In this document: positions 63,808-64,000 of the stretch, piece after piece
How the letters are laid out: each line of letters begins with the position of its first letter
Position numbering within the stretch: the stretch's first letter is position 1
NCBI RefSeq assembly: GCF_013823385.1
Contig: NZ_PNMA01000006.1
Coordinates: forward strand, 1-64,000
From: Hyphomonas sp.
Lineage (GTDB): Bacteria > Pseudomonadota > Alphaproteobacteria > Caulobacterales > Hyphomonadaceae
Direction of reading: 5' to 3'
DNA: 64,000 nt
The notes under the pieces: model-generated
Told to the model about the DNA's origin: nothing
Database searches by the model: none
Seen by the model: the letters and a program-made list of their open reading frames with translations, nothing else
Program-made: the position numbers and the translations under genes

Positions 63808-64000
63808 TCAGCCTTTCAGCTTGTAGGTCTTGATGAGGGCCAGAGCGGCGTTCTCATAGAACGTCTCCGCCTTTCCGGCCCTCACCTTCCCGATGAAGTA
63901 TTTTTCGAATCCGACTTTTGCCGTGTGGACCCAGCCGCCCGAGCCAGACCAGTTCACATTGCGCGGCGGGATCTGGGGCTGAGCAATGAAGGCGACGCCC
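63808..64000 (-). CDS. Sulfide:quinone-oxidoreductase-like FAD flavoprotein (C-terminal 63 residues only)
   Basis: The frame is open to the window edge and ends at 63808. The visible tail has AFIAQPQIPPRNVNWSGSG, GGWVHTAKVGFEKYFIGKVR and ETFYENAALALIK (in parts). This is the pattern at the end of sulfide:quinone oxidoreductases and related flavocytochrome-c sulfide dehydrogenase-like proteins. The match rests on the C-terminus alone. The neighbouring thioredoxin 2 and DUF2892 genes support a role in sulfide oxidation or detoxification at the membrane. Confidence 0.65.
   Translation of the reverse strand, partial: GVAFIAQPQIPPRNVNWSGSGGWVHTAKVGFEKYFIGKVRAGKAETFYENAALALIKTYKLKG

Overview
The window looks like chromosomal DNA of a GC-rich alphaproteobacterium. 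I would guess the Hyphomonadaceae or a close relative. This rests on gene content (four TonB-dependent receptors, MFS and alpha/beta-hydrolase catabolic islands, HutF-type histidine degradation, SecD, Tex) and on codon use, not on any marker comparison. I saw no rRNA, tRNA, CRISPR array, insertion sequence or phage gene.

Layout. 1-1.3 kb: truncated secD. 2.1-8.0 kb: a tightly overlapped five-gene operon of a FabH/OleA-type condensing enzyme, an OleD-like reductase, a metallo-beta-lactamase-fold hydrolase, an F390-synthetase-like adenylating enzyme and a GT1 glycosyltransferase, with a DedA protein facing it. It has a clear promoter overlapped by a palindrome and is the best candidate for an undescribed lipid or polyketide-like product. 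8.1-12.5 kb: tex, an acid phosphatase lipoprotein, and the divergent ohrR/ohr pair with operator palindromes. 13.1-18.8 kb: receptor, spinster-type MFS transporter, GST and a DUF7064-like protein. 18.9-26.4 kb: a complete histidine utilisation locus, hutC-hutF facing hutI-hutH-hutG-hutU, with a HutC-type operator between them. The route runs histidine, urocanate, imidazolonepropionate, formiminoglutamate, formylglutamate, glutamate.

26.4-34.3 kb: lipocalin, MipA/OmpV protein, TetR regulator, lipoprotein cytochrome c, lipoprotein hydrolase, EmrA/EmrB-type efflux pair and a protein methyltransferase. 34.3-35.2 kb is a long non-coding stretch with a 10-bp-phased repeat array and a palindrome. 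35.2-38.7 kb: receptor plus glycerophosphodiesterase, closed by a strong terminator. 38.8-44.3 kb: a six-gene catabolic operon (LysM-like protein, 88-aa protein, D-aminoacylase-like amidohydrolase, epoxide-hydrolase-like enzyme, FAD oxidoreductase, TetR) preceded by a perfect 20-bp palindrome. 44.4-51.4 kb: an exported amidohydrolase with an extra C-terminal domain, facing a FecI sigma factor, FecR anti-sigma and STN-bearing receptor.

51.5-58.5 kb: an aminotransferase, alanine racemase and D-amino acid dehydrogenase operon, divergent from a PfkB kinase and class II aldolase, with a GntR-type operator between, then a dimethylformamidase-like protein. 58.6-63.1 kb: a receptor-MFS operon divergent from a TetR gene. 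63.1-64 kb: a DUF2892 protein, thioredoxin 2, and the end of a sulfide:quinone-oxidoreductase-like flavoprotein.

Beyond the genes, the clearest unexplained signal is a family of GGACA-type repeats spaced 10-11 bp apart. They occur between genes at about 8.1, 19.6 and 34.6 kb, each time in the same orientation relative to the flanking transcription.
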